Positions 25,211-33,063 of a stretch of DNA of 64,000 nucleotides are shown here, one piece after another. The notes under the pieces are model-generated. The model ran no database searches and was not told the origin of the DNA. It was given only the letters and a program-made list of their open reading frames with translations. The position numbers and the translations under genes are program-made. The stretch's first letter is position 1, and the number at the start of each line of letters is the position of its first letter. Origin of the DNA: Danxiaibacter flavus (GTDB lineage Bacteria; Bacteroidota; Bacteroidia; Chitinophagales; Chitinophagaceae); NCBI RefSeq assembly GCF_041060425.1, contig NZ_JAULBC010000002.1:930001-994000 (forward strand), given 5' to 3'.

Positions 25211-25573
25211 ATGCTAAACCAATACGAAGTACCGGCACTAATAGCAGATGAATTTCCTGAGATCAGAGAACCACTGGCAAAACTTTCAAACAATGGTAAC
25301 ATCACAAAAGTTGTGGAGGTGTTTGCCCGGTACACAGAAGAAAATGTGCATGACCACAATCTGCACATCGTTGAAAAATGTATGAAACTCGCAGACAGGA
25401 TCTATGTAAAAGGAAATGAGATTGTAAAAAATGCAATTGAGAATGTGTTCATTTTTTCTTTTTCAACTATGCGGCATTTATGCAACCGCGTTGAATGGAG
25501 AATTATTCAGGCCAGAATACCTGTAACACTTTACTCAACTTATATAAAGCAGGTAAACCACTCTGAAGACTAA
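25211..25573 (+). CDS. Conserved hypothetical protein upstream of kdp
   Basis: 120 residues from ATG 25211. All-helical and soluble: QYEVPALIADEFPEIREPLA, VVEVFARYTEENVHDHNLHI, ADRIYVKGNEIVKNAIENVF. No motif I can name. It ends 15 nt before the first kdp small peptide, so it may be the first gene of the kdp transcript. In relatives I would expect a response regulator in this position; this protein has no receiver or DNA-binding signature. Confidence 0.7.
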   Translation: MLNQYEVPALIADEFPEIREPLAKLSNNGNITKVVEVFARYTEENVHDHNLHIVEKCMKLADRIYVKGNEIVKNAIENVFIFSFSTMRHLCNRVEWRIIQARIPVTLYSTYIKQVNHSED

Positions 25574-25588
25574 ATAAAATTCACAAAT

Positions 25589-25672
25589 ATGTTAACAGTA
25601 CTCTTAATCATCGCGGCACTCATTTGCTTTTGGCTATTTTATAAATCGATAGACTTTTTTGAAAAAATATAA
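25589..25672 (+). CDS. 27-residue membrane peptide upstream of kdpF
   Basis: ATG frame encoding one transmembrane span (LTVLLIIAALICFWLFYKSI) and a short charged tail DFFEKI. Five nt separate it from KdpF. Like KdpF it has a single N-out hydrophobic helix ending in a short charged tail, so it could be a second small stabilising subunit of the potassium pump or a diverged duplicate of KdpF. Too small to show homology by eye; the case rests on its membrane helix and exact placement. Confidence 0.65.
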   Translation: MLTVLLIIAALICFWLFYKSIDFFEKI

Positions 25673-25677
25673 ACAAC

Positions 25678-25758
25678 ATGATCAACACGCTTCTAATCAT
25701 CTGCATTGCAGTATTTATTTACCTGCTGTATGTGCTGTTAAAACCGGAAAAATTCTGA
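25678..25758 (+). CDS. kdpF: KdpF, small subunit of the potassium-transporting ATPase
   Basis: 26 residues: one transmembrane helix followed by YLLYVLLKPEKF, the typical KdpF ending (LxYALxxPExF). Stabilises the KdpABC complex. It precedes kdpA by 143 nt, most of which is an inverted word repeat. Confidence 0.88.
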   Translation: MINTLLIICIAVFIYLLYVLLKPEKF

Positions 25759-25882
25759 TGGTCAATGGTCAATAGTGAAGAGTCAAAAATGCAGGCAGGC
25801 TTCGCTTTTTCAACTTGCAAAAGTCACAATCAGTTAAAAGGATCAACCTTTCACTCTTCACCATTCACCATTCACTATAGTC
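25757..25882. repeat. Inverted repeat, GTCAATAGTGAA family, between kdpF and kdpA
   Basis: Left arm ATGGTCAATGGTCAATAGTG to about 25784 and right arm CCTTTCACTCTTCACCATTC to about 25880 are imperfectly complementary. The left arm begins at the kdpF stop codon (TGATGG). The loop of about 60 nt is unique. Confidence 0.8.
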
Positions 25883-25901
25883 ACCCAATCAATCACTTAA
25901 C

Positions 25902-27620
25902 ATGAACACAGAAATAACAGGCATAGTCGTATCGTTCCTTCTTACAGTGCTACTGGCTTTTCCCCTTGGGAAATACATTGCCAAAGTATTTAACGGCGAT
26001 AGAACATTTACTGACTTTATGAATCCGCTGGAACGCTTTATTTTCCGGCTCAGCGGCATTGATCCTAATAAAAAAATGAACTGGAAGGAGTTTCTCAAAG
26101 CAATGCTAACCATCAACCTTGTATGGTTTGTATATGCTTTTTTTATGTTACTGTACCAGGATAAATTGCCGCTGAATCCGGATGGCAATCCTGGCCAAAC
26201 ACCGGACCTTTCCTTTAATACAGCCATCAGTTTCCTCGTGAACTGTAACCTGCAACATTATTCCGGAGAAACAGGTGTAACCTATTTAACTCAAACCCTG
26301 GTATTAATGTTCCTTCAGTTTGTTAGTGCCGCAACAGGTATTGCAGCATTAATAGGATTACTGAATGGTATCAAAGAAAAAACAACCAATAACCTTGGTA
26401 ACTTCTGGAAGATCTTCGTTAAGACGATAACAAGAATCTTAATACCATTATGTATTATCATGGCCGTTATAATGGCTTTTAACGGCAGCCCTACAAGCTA
26501 TAAAGGGAAAGATACAATTACAACTTACCAGGGAGATACAGTAAGCGTATCACGCGGACCTGTTGCCGGGTTTGTTGCCATTAAACACCTTGGAACTAAT
26601 GGTGGTGGTTGGTTTGGCACAAACTCAGCCCACCCGCTCGAAAACCCCAACTATCTTACCAACATGGTTGAAATTATTGCACAGGTATTGATCCCGGTGG
26701 CAATGTTATTTGCAATGGGTTTTTACATCAGGCGCAAAAAATTCGCTTATGTTGTTTTTGGTGTTATGACAATTGGAATGTTGTGTTTACTCATACCAAC
26801 TGTGGTTACAGAATTAAATGGAAACCCGGAGATCGCAAAAATGGGCATTGCACAGCCCACAGGCGCCATGGAAGGCAAAGAGGTCCGCTTTGGTCCCGCA
26901 GCATCAGCCTACTGGAGTATTGTAACCACAATCATTTCAACAGGTTCAGTAAACTCATTTCACGATAGCAGCATGCCGGTTTCCGGCGCTATGCAGTTGT
27001 TGGGTATGATGGTGAACGCCTTCTATGGCGGATGTGGTGTGGGATTCTTAAACTATTATATCTATATCATTATCGCAGTGTTTATATCAGGTTTGATGGT
27101 AGGACGAACCCCTGAATTTATGGGACATAAAGTCGAGGCCCGTGAGGTGAAAATTGCAGCACTGGTTACTTTACTTTCAGCGTTCCTTATTAAAGGAGGT
27201 GTAGCATTGGCCGCCTATTTTGTGGCACACCATCCGGATATTGCGTGGGCAGTAAAACCATCCGCGTGGCTTAATAATCCGGGTTATCACGGCTTCTCAG
27301 AAATGCTTTATGAATTTACTTCAGCAAACGCCAATAACGGTAGTGGATTTGAGGGCCTGGGAGACAACAATACTTTCTGGAATGTTAGCACCGGCTTTGT
27401 GTTGATCCTCGCAAGGTTTATTCCGATCATTGGCCCTATCGCCATTGGCGGCATACTCGCAAACAAAAAATACATACCCGAATCAGCGGGAACATTAAAA
27501 ACAGATTCACTCACTTTCGGTGTAATGACGTTCGCAGTTATCGTAATCATAACAGCTCTGTCATTCTTCCCTGCATTAACGCTGGGACCGTTAGCAGAGT
27601 ATTTTCAGATAGGTAGATAG
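25902..27620 (+). CDS. kdpA: Potassium-transporting ATPase, channel-like subunit KdpA
   Basis: 572 residues, about ten membrane spans. Selectivity-filter-type motifs of the four pore repeats: NCNLQHYSGETG near 110, HLGTNGGGWFGTNSAHPLEN near 230, GCGVGFLNYY near 375 and TSANANNGSGFEGLGDNN near 470. This is the potassium-selective pore of the KdpFABC pump in the inner membrane. Its TAG stop leads directly into GTTTCAGGCATCAGG words. Confidence 0.96.
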   Translation: MNTEITGIVVSFLLTVLLAFPLGKYIAKVFNGDRTFTDFMNPLERFIFRLSGIDPNKKMNWKEFLKAMLTINLVWFVYAFFMLLYQDKLPLNPDGNPGQTPDLSFNTAISFLVNCNLQHYSGETGVTYLTQTLVLMFLQFVSAATGIAALIGLLNGIKEKTTNNLGNFWKIFVKTITRILIPLCIIMAVIMAFNGSPTSYKGKDTITTYQGDTVSVSRGPVAGFVAIKHLGTNGGGWFGTNSAHPLENPNYLTNMVEIIAQVLIPVAMLFAMGFYIRRKKFAYVVFGVMTIGMLCLLIPTVVTELNGNPEIAKMGIAQPTGAMEGKEVRFGPAASAYWSIVTTIISTGSVNSFHDSSMPVSGAMQLLGMMVNAFYGGCGVGFLNYYIYIIIAVFISGLMVGRTPEFMGHKVEAREVKIAALVTLLSAFLIKGGVALAAYFVAHHPDIAWAVKPSAWLNNPGYHGFSEMLYEFTSANANNGSGFEGLGDNNTFWNVSTGFVLILARFIPIIGPIAIGGILANKKYIPESAGTLKTDSLTFGVMTFAVIVIITALSFFPALTLGPLAEYFQIGR

Positions 27621-27623
27621 GTT

Positions 27624-27762
27624 TCAGGCATCAGGTATCAGGTATCAGGTCTGAGGCTTGAGGCGTGAGGCTTGAGGCTTGAGGCTTGAAAAAGGCGTAA
27701 GGCGTGAGACAAAAAGGATAGACAATGTATTCCTGATACCTGATACCTGATACCTGATACCC
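27624..27762. repeat. Inverted repeat, TATCAGG/CCTGATA family, between kdpA and kdpB
   Basis: TCAGGTATCAGGTATCAGGT (27631-27650) is exactly complementary to 27738-27757. Between the arms are GAGGCTTGAGGCGTGAGG words of a sister family. The element begins 3 nt after the kdpA stop. Confidence 0.9.
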
Positions 27763-27789
27763 CTCCTCGCAATTAAAAAATTTCAGAAA

Positions 27790-29841
27790 ATGAAACGTTC
27801 AAAAAATACATCATCACTATTGTCAAAAGAGCTGGTTGCTCCAGCACTGGCACAATCGTTTGTAAAGCTGGATCCGCGAATGATGTACCGTAACCCGGTA
27901 ATGTTCACGGTAGAGATCGGCACAACGATAATGCTTTTTATCACAGCTTATTCTTATTCCGCCAACGATAAATCAGTCGGAAACTTTGGTTATAACCTAA
28001 CCATATTTACGGTGTTGTTCCTTACATTGCTTTTTGCGAATTTTGCTGAAGCGATTGCTGAAGCGAGAGGCAAGGCCCAGGCGGATAGCTTACGTAAAAC
28101 AAGAGAAGATACTCCTGCCAAGAAAGTCTCCGCAGTTGGCGAGATCTTTACAAATGAAATTCATATTGTGCCGTCTTCTAAATTACGGAAAGGTGATATG
28201 TTTATCTGCGAAGCCGGAGACATCATTCCGATGGATGGTGAAATTATTCAAGGACTTGCAACCATTGATGAGAGTGCTATTACAGGAGAATCAGCACCGG
28301 TCATTCGTGAAGCAGGTGGTGACAAATCAAGTGTAACCGGTGGTACAAAAGTTCTGTCAGACAAAATCAAGGTTCGTGTTACAACAGAACCGGGTGAAAG
28401 CTTCCTGGACAAAATGATCGCACTGGTAGAAGGCGCCAGCAGGCAAAAAACACCAAACGAAATAGCATTAACCATTTTACTTGCAAGCTTTACGCTACTG
28501 TTTATTATAGTATGTGTTACGTTAAAACCTTTTGCCGATTATGCAAACACAACTATAACAATAGCTGCATTTATATCCCTGTTCGTTTGTTTGATCCCGA
28601 CAACAATCGGCGGCTTGTTAAGCGCCATCGGTATTGCCGGTATGGACAGGGCACTTCGTGCAAACGTGATCACTAAAAGCGGCAAAGCTGTGGAAACTGC
28701 AGGCGACATTGATACTTTGTTACTGGATAAAACTGGTACCATTACCATCGGTAACAGAAAAGCCACTCATTTTTGGCCCGCCAAAAACATAGATTCGAAA
28801 ACATTTGTAGAAGCATGTGTGCTCGCTTCGCTGGCAGATGAAACACCAGAAGGAAAATCAATTATTGAGCTTGCTAACATAAATGGTGCATCGTTCAACA
28901 CAAGAGATGCAAAGTTTGTAGGATTTACAGCCGAAACAAGATCAAGCGGTATTGATATGCCCAATGGCATCAGGATCCGCAAGGGAGCTTTCGATTCTAT
29001 TAGAAACATAGTTGTGCGGGCTGGAAACTCTATTCCTTCCGAAACAGAATTAAAAGTAAAAGAAATAGCATCAAACGGTGGCACTCCGCTGGTGGTAAGC
29101 CAGAACCAGCAAGCGATTGGTGTTATTGAGTTACAGGACATCATCAAACCAGGCATACAGGAACGCTTTGAACGCCTTCGCAAGATGGGTGTAAAAACTG
29201 TAATGGTTACCGGAGATAATCCGCTCACAGCAAAATACATTGCCGAAAAAGCCGGTGTCGATGATTACATTGCAGAAGCCAAGCCTGAAGATAAAATGAA
29301 CTACATCAAGAAAGAACAGGCTGGTGGCAAGCTGGTGGCCATGATGGGTGACGGTACAAACGATGCGCCAGCACTTGCACAGGCTGATGTGGGTGTTGCA
29401 ATGAATAGTGGTACCCAGGCTGCAAAAGAAGCCGGTAACATGGTCGATCTTGATAACGATCCCACCAAACTGATTGAAATTGTTGAAATAGGAAAACAAT
29501 TATTAATAACCCGCGGAACAATAACAACCTTTTCCATTGCCAACGATGTGGCTAAATACTTTGCAATTGTTCCCGCTTTATTTATCAGCTCTATTCCGGC
29601 ATTGCAGGCACTAAACATTATGCATCTGAAAAGCCCTGAAAGTGCGATTCTTTCCGCAGTGATCTTCAACGCTATCATTATTCCTCTGCTGATACCACTT
29701 TCTCTGCGTGGCGTTGCCTACAGGCCGATTGGCGCAAGCGCACTGCTAAGAAGAAACCTGATGATTTACGGTGTAGGTGGAGTTATTGCCCCTTTTATCG
29801 GCATCAAGATCATTGACATGATACTGGGCTTGTTCTTCTAA
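27790..29841 (+). CDS. kdpB: Potassium-transporting P-type ATPase subunit KdpB
   Basis: 683 residues. P-type signatures in order: TGES in DESAITGESAPV near 160, phosphorylated aspartate in LLLDKTGTITIGNR near 313, nucleotide-binding KGAFDSI region near 400, TGDNPLTAKYIAEKAG near 475 and the hinge MMGDGTNDAPALAQADVGVA near 520. Energises uptake through KdpA. Confidence 0.97.
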   Translation: MKRSKNTSSLLSKELVAPALAQSFVKLDPRMMYRNPVMFTVEIGTTIMLFITAYSYSANDKSVGNFGYNLTIFTVLFLTLLFANFAEAIAEARGKAQADSLRKTREDTPAKKVSAVGEIFTNEIHIVPSSKLRKGDMFICEAGDIIPMDGEIIQGLATIDESAITGESAPVIREAGGDKSSVTGGTKVLSDKIKVRVTTEPGESFLDKMIALVEGASRQKTPNEIALTILLASFTLLFIIVCVTLKPFADYANTTITIAAFISLFVCLIPTTIGGLLSAIGIAGMDRALRANVITKSGKAVETAGDIDTLLLDKTGTITIGNRKATHFWPAKNIDSKTFVEACVLASLADETPEGKSIIELANINGASFNTRDAKFVGFTAETRSSGIDMPNGIRIRKGAFDSIRNIVVRAGNSIPSETELKVKEIASNGGTPLVVSQNQQAIGVIELQDIIKPGIQERFERLRKMGVKTVMVTGDNPLTAKYIAEKAGVDDYIAEAKPEDKMNYIKKEQAGGKLVAMMGDGTNDAPALAQADVGVAMNSGTQAAKEAGNMVDLDNDPTKLIEIVEIGKQLLITRGTITTFSIANDVAKYFAIVPALFISSIPALQALNIMHLKSPESAILSAVIFNAIIIPLLIPLSLRGVAYRPIGASALLRRNLMIYGVGGVIAPFIGIKIIDMILGLFF

Positions 29842-29907
29842 ACGTAAAAAAAAGAAATAAAAGTAACCGGACGAAACATTATCCGGCACACGATAAAATC
29901 TAAAAAA

Positions 29908-30474
29908 ATGAAAAAGTATATTTCACCATCCTTACGACTAACATTGGTACTTATTGTACTGTTAGCAGTTATTTATCCGCTGCTTATCGCCGCCATCGGC
30001 AAACTAACTCCGGGTGGTGGTGACGGAGAAAGAATTGTAGTGAATGCTAAAGTGGTGGGTTACGCCAACGTTGGTCAGAAATTTAGTGATGACAAATATT
30101 TCCAGGGACGCCCTTCTGCAGTTGACTATAATGCAGCAGGTTCCGGGGCAAGTAACAAAGGTGCCACTAACCCGGATTATTTAAAGACAGTACAGGATCG
30201 CATAGATACTTTCCTGGTACATAATCCCGGCATCCGTAAGGAACAAATTCCTGTGGAATTAGTAACAGCATCAGGAAGCGGCCTTGATCCGGACCTCTCT
30301 CCTCTCGCTGCCAAAGTTCAGGTGAAACGAATAGCTGCGCTCCGTCATATTGACGAAAATAAATTGAATGAATTGATTGATCAGCAAACAAAGAAGCCAC
30401 TGCTTGGCCTTTTTGGACCAGCTACAGTTAATGTACTCAAATTAAACATAGCACTGGATGCAAGTAAAAAGTAA
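29908..30474 (+). CDS. kdpC: Potassium-transporting ATPase subunit KdpC
   Basis: 188 residues with one N-terminal membrane anchor (LTLVLIVLLAVIYPLLIAAI) and the family motifs FQGRPSAVDYNAAGSGASN near 65 and VTASGSGLDPDLSPLAAKVQ near 118. Completes KdpFABC. The last codons (DASKK, stop) run into AAGTAAAAAGTAAAAAATC words. Confidence 0.95.
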   Translation: MKKYISPSLRLTLVLIVLLAVIYPLLIAAIGKLTPGGGDGERIVVNAKVVGYANVGQKFSDDKYFQGRPSAVDYNAAGSGASNKGATNPDYLKTVQDRIDTFLVHNPGIRKEQIPVELVTASGSGLDPDLSPLAAKVQVKRIAALRHIDENKLNELIDQQTKKPLLGLFGPATVNVLKLNIALDASKK

Positions 30475-30565
30475 AAAATCAAAAAAGTTTGCTTTTAGAA
30501 AGACAGTTCATTAATTACAACATTGCCAAAAGCTCATAGCTAAAAGCTGATGGCCCATAGCTCAG
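30466..30565. repeat. Word repeats between kdpC and the barrel gene
   Basis: AGTAAAAAGTAAAAAATC words overlap the kdpC stop, and CAAAAGCTCATAGCTAAAAG words of the AGCTATGAGC family follow up to the next ATG. No complete palindrome. Confidence 0.6.
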
Positions 30566-30569
30566 AATC

Positions 30570-31652
30570 ATGAAGACCAGATTAATTACAACAGCATTAA
30601 TGCTTACAGGTAATAGCCTGTTTGCGCAAGACAGCACGGAAGAAAAATCGCTCACAATCTCCGGTTACGTAGAAGCATATTACAGCTATGATTTCAACAA
30701 GCCGGAAAACAACACCAAATCTTCTTTTTTATATAGCTATAACCGGAATAATGAAGTTAATATTAACCTTGCCTATATAAAGGCAGCCTACTCAACTGAA
30801 AAAATAAGGGCGAATCTGGCACTCGCTGCGGGCACTTATGTAAACGCTAACTATAGTGCAGAACCTGGTGTACTAAAAAACATTTATGAGGCAAATGCAG
30901 GCATCAGGCTGGCTAAAAAGGCAAACTTGTGGCTGGATGCCGGGATATTCAGTTCGCACATTGGCTTTGAAAGCGCTGTCGGCAAAGACTGCTGGACATT
31001 AACGAGAAGTTTAATGGCTGACAACTCTCCGTATTTTGAGACAGGCGCAAAACTGAGCTATACATCCAAAAATGAAAAATGGTTTCTAAGTGCACTTGTA
31101 TTGAATGGGTGGCAACGCATTCAGCGTGTTGATGGAAATACTACGCCGGCTTTTGGCACCCAGGTTACTTACAAACCATCAGAGAAAGTAACACTGAATT
31201 ATAGCACGTTTGTTGGTAACGACAAGCCGGATAGCGTCAGAAAAATGAGATATTTCAATGACCTGTATGGCATATTTCAATTCAACGGCAAGTTTTCTGC
31301 AGCCGCAGGAATTGATTATGGTCTTGAACAAAAAAGCAAAGGCAGTTCTGCTATGAACACATGGTATTCCCCCGCTGTTATTTTAAAATATACATTTGAT
31401 AACAAAAACGCGATTGCTGTTAGAGGGGAATATTATAATGATGAAAACGGCGTAATCATATCATCCGGAACACCAAACGGCTTTAAGACATTTGGCTATA
31501 GCATTAATTATGACAGGTCAATTTATAACAAAGCTGTCTGGAGGATTGAGGTGAGAAACCTAAACAGCAAGGATGATATCTTTGTAAAGCAGGACAGAAG
31601 TCTGACGGCAAATGACCTCTTTATAACAACAGCCCTCGCTATAAGTTTTTAA
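30570..31652 (+). CDS. Outer-membrane beta-barrel porin associated with kdp
   Basis: 360 residues with a signal peptide (LITTALMLTGNSLFAQ, cleavage after FAQ or just before it) and alternating aromatic/polar strands ending in a C-terminal phenylalanine (TTALAISF), as expected for a barrel. Motifs SGYVEAYYSYDFNKPENNT and LWLDAGIFSSHIGFES point to the BBP2/OmpL-like porin family. Placed between kdpC and kdpD, it probably gives potassium a route through the outer membrane under limitation; that role is inferred from position. Confidence 0.85.
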   Translation: MKTRLITTALMLTGNSLFAQDSTEEKSLTISGYVEAYYSYDFNKPENNTKSSFLYSYNRNNEVNINLAYIKAAYSTEKIRANLALAAGTYVNANYSAEPGVLKNIYEANAGIRLAKKANLWLDAGIFSSHIGFESAVGKDCWTLTRSLMADNSPYFETGAKLSYTSKNEKWFLSALVLNGWQRIQRVDGNTTPAFGTQVTYKPSEKVTLNYSTFVGNDKPDSVRKMRYFNDLYGIFQFNGKFSAAAGIDYGLEQKSKGSSAMNTWYSPAVILKYTFDNKNAIAVRGEYYNDENGVIISSGTPNGFKTFGYSINYDRSIYNKAVWRIEVRNLNSKDDIFVKQDRSLTANDLFITTALAISF

Positions 31653-31763
31653 AATTCAAAAGTAAAAAGTAAAAACTATCAATGCAGTCCTGTTGATGAG
31701 TTTAAAAGCAACGTCACAATAGAGGCTTTTGAATTTTGACTTTTGAATTTTTACTTTTTACTT
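31651..31763. repeat. Inverted repeat, AAGTAAAAAGT family, before the kdpD-like gene
   Basis: AAAATTCAAAAGTAAAAAGT near 31650-31677 pairs imperfectly with TTTTGAATTTTTACTTTTTA near 31741-31763. The loop of about 50 nt is unique. The left arm starts at the barrel-gene stop codon (TTTTAAAATTC). Confidence 0.78.
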
Positions 31764-31795
31764 AATAAAGCAAAAAATCAACGCTTACCGATTGT

Positions 31796-32926
31796 ATGGC
31801 AAGTGAAAATGAAAATAACGGCGCAAAGCATTTCCTTGAACTGATAAGGCAATCCAGGCGTGGCAAGTTCAAGATCTATATTGGCATGAGTGCCGGCGTA
31901 GGAAAAACGTATCGCATGTTGCAGGAGGCACAAACATTATTACGCAATGGGGTTGACGTTGTTGTCGGCTATATCGAAACACACGGCCGTAAAGAAACAC
32001 ACGCGTTGCTGGATGGTCTTCCGGTTATACCCAGAAGAAAACTTTTTTATAAGGGAAAGGAACTGGATGAAATGGACATACAGGCAGTTTTAAACCTCCA
32101 TCCTGAAATAGTGATTGTTGACGAGCTGGCTCACACGAATATTGAGGGCAGCAAAAATGAAAAACGCTGGCAGGATGTGATGGATATACTCGATGCGGGA
32201 ATCAACGTGATCAGCGCAGTAAATATTCAGCACATTGAAAGTCTGAATGAAGAAGTGAAGAATATAACCGGCATTGATGTATCGGAAAGAATTCCCGACA
32301 GTGTACTGCAACAAGCGGATGAAGTAGTTAATATTGATCTTACCGCTGATGAACTCATCACACGTTTGAAAGAGGGAAAGATCTATACATCCGATAAAGT
32401 AAATACTGCCCTGCGCAATTTTTTCCAGGGAGAAAAAATACTTCAGCTGAGAGAACTTGCGCTTAAGGAAGTGGCTTCCCAGGTGGAAAGAAAAATTGAG
32501 ACCGAGATTCCAAGAACAGGCAATATCCGCGCAGAACGTTTTCTTGCATGTATTAGCAGCAATCACGAAACGGCAAGAAAAGTAATCAGGAAAACTGCCC
32601 GCCTTTCTGCTTATTACAACAGCAAATGGTATTTGCTTTATGTACAAACACCTAAAGAAGACGGTGATAAGATCGGCCTGGCTGCTCAACGGCATTTGAT
32701 CAATAATTTTAAATTGGCGACAGAATTGGGCGGCGAAATCATCAAACTAAAAAATACCAATATTGCGAAGGCGATTTGGGAGGTTGCAGAACAAAAGGGG
32801 ATAACGACCATTTGCATTGGCAAACCACATCTGAGCCTTGTTAATGTAATTTTAAATACAGCGGTGTTTAATCAATTGCTGAATAAATTGTCTGCTGCAG
32901 ATATTGATATCGTAATTTTATCATAA
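31796..32926 (+). CDS. kdpD: KdpD input module (KdpD plus Usp domains, no kinase)
   Basis: 376 residues. Walker A IYIGMSAGVGKTYRMLQEAQ at about 28-47 and Walker B region EIVIVDELAHTNIEGSKNEK near 105 define the cytoplasmic KdpD domain; residues ~245-376 are a universal-stress-type domain. The membrane domain and histidine kinase of full KdpD (~890 residues) are missing; the frame ends cleanly with TAA, so this is a split architecture rather than a frameshift. It probably senses potassium or c-di-AMP and acts with the kinase encoded next. Confidence 0.92.
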   Translation: MASENENNGAKHFLELIRQSRRGKFKIYIGMSAGVGKTYRMLQEAQTLLRNGVDVVVGYIETHGRKETHALLDGLPVIPRRKLFYKGKELDEMDIQAVLNLHPEIVIVDELAHTNIEGSKNEKRWQDVMDILDAGINVISAVNIQHIESLNEEVKNITGIDVSERIPDSVLQQADEVVNIDLTADELITRLKEGKIYTSDKVNTALRNFFQGEKILQLRELALKEVASQVERKIETEIPRTGNIRAERFLACISSNHETARKVIRKTARLSAYYNSKWYLLYVQTPKEDGDKIGLAAQRHLINNFKLATELGGEIIKLKNTNIAKAIWEVAEQKGITTICIGKPHLSLVNVILNTAVFNQLLNKLSAADIDIVILS

Positions 32927-32930
32927 AAAC

Positions 32931-33052
32931 AAGCTTAAGCCCAAAGCTGGTTATGATATAAAATTGAGTGCATCGAATGTGAAATTGCAGTAAATCAAAC
33001 GAGCTGATGCACTGAATAGTTTTAAGCTTTGAGCTTTAGGCTTTAAGCTTCT
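32931..33052. repeat. Inverted repeat, AAGCTTTAGGCTTT family, between kdpD and the kinase gene
   Basis: CAAGCTTAAGCCCAAAGCTGG (from 32931) is matched by TTTTAAGCTTTGAGCTTTAG and GGCTTTAAGCTTC to 33052. It begins a few bases after the kdpD-like stop and ends 12 nt before the kinase ATG. Confidence 0.78.
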
Positions 33053-33063
33053 AAAAATCCTTT

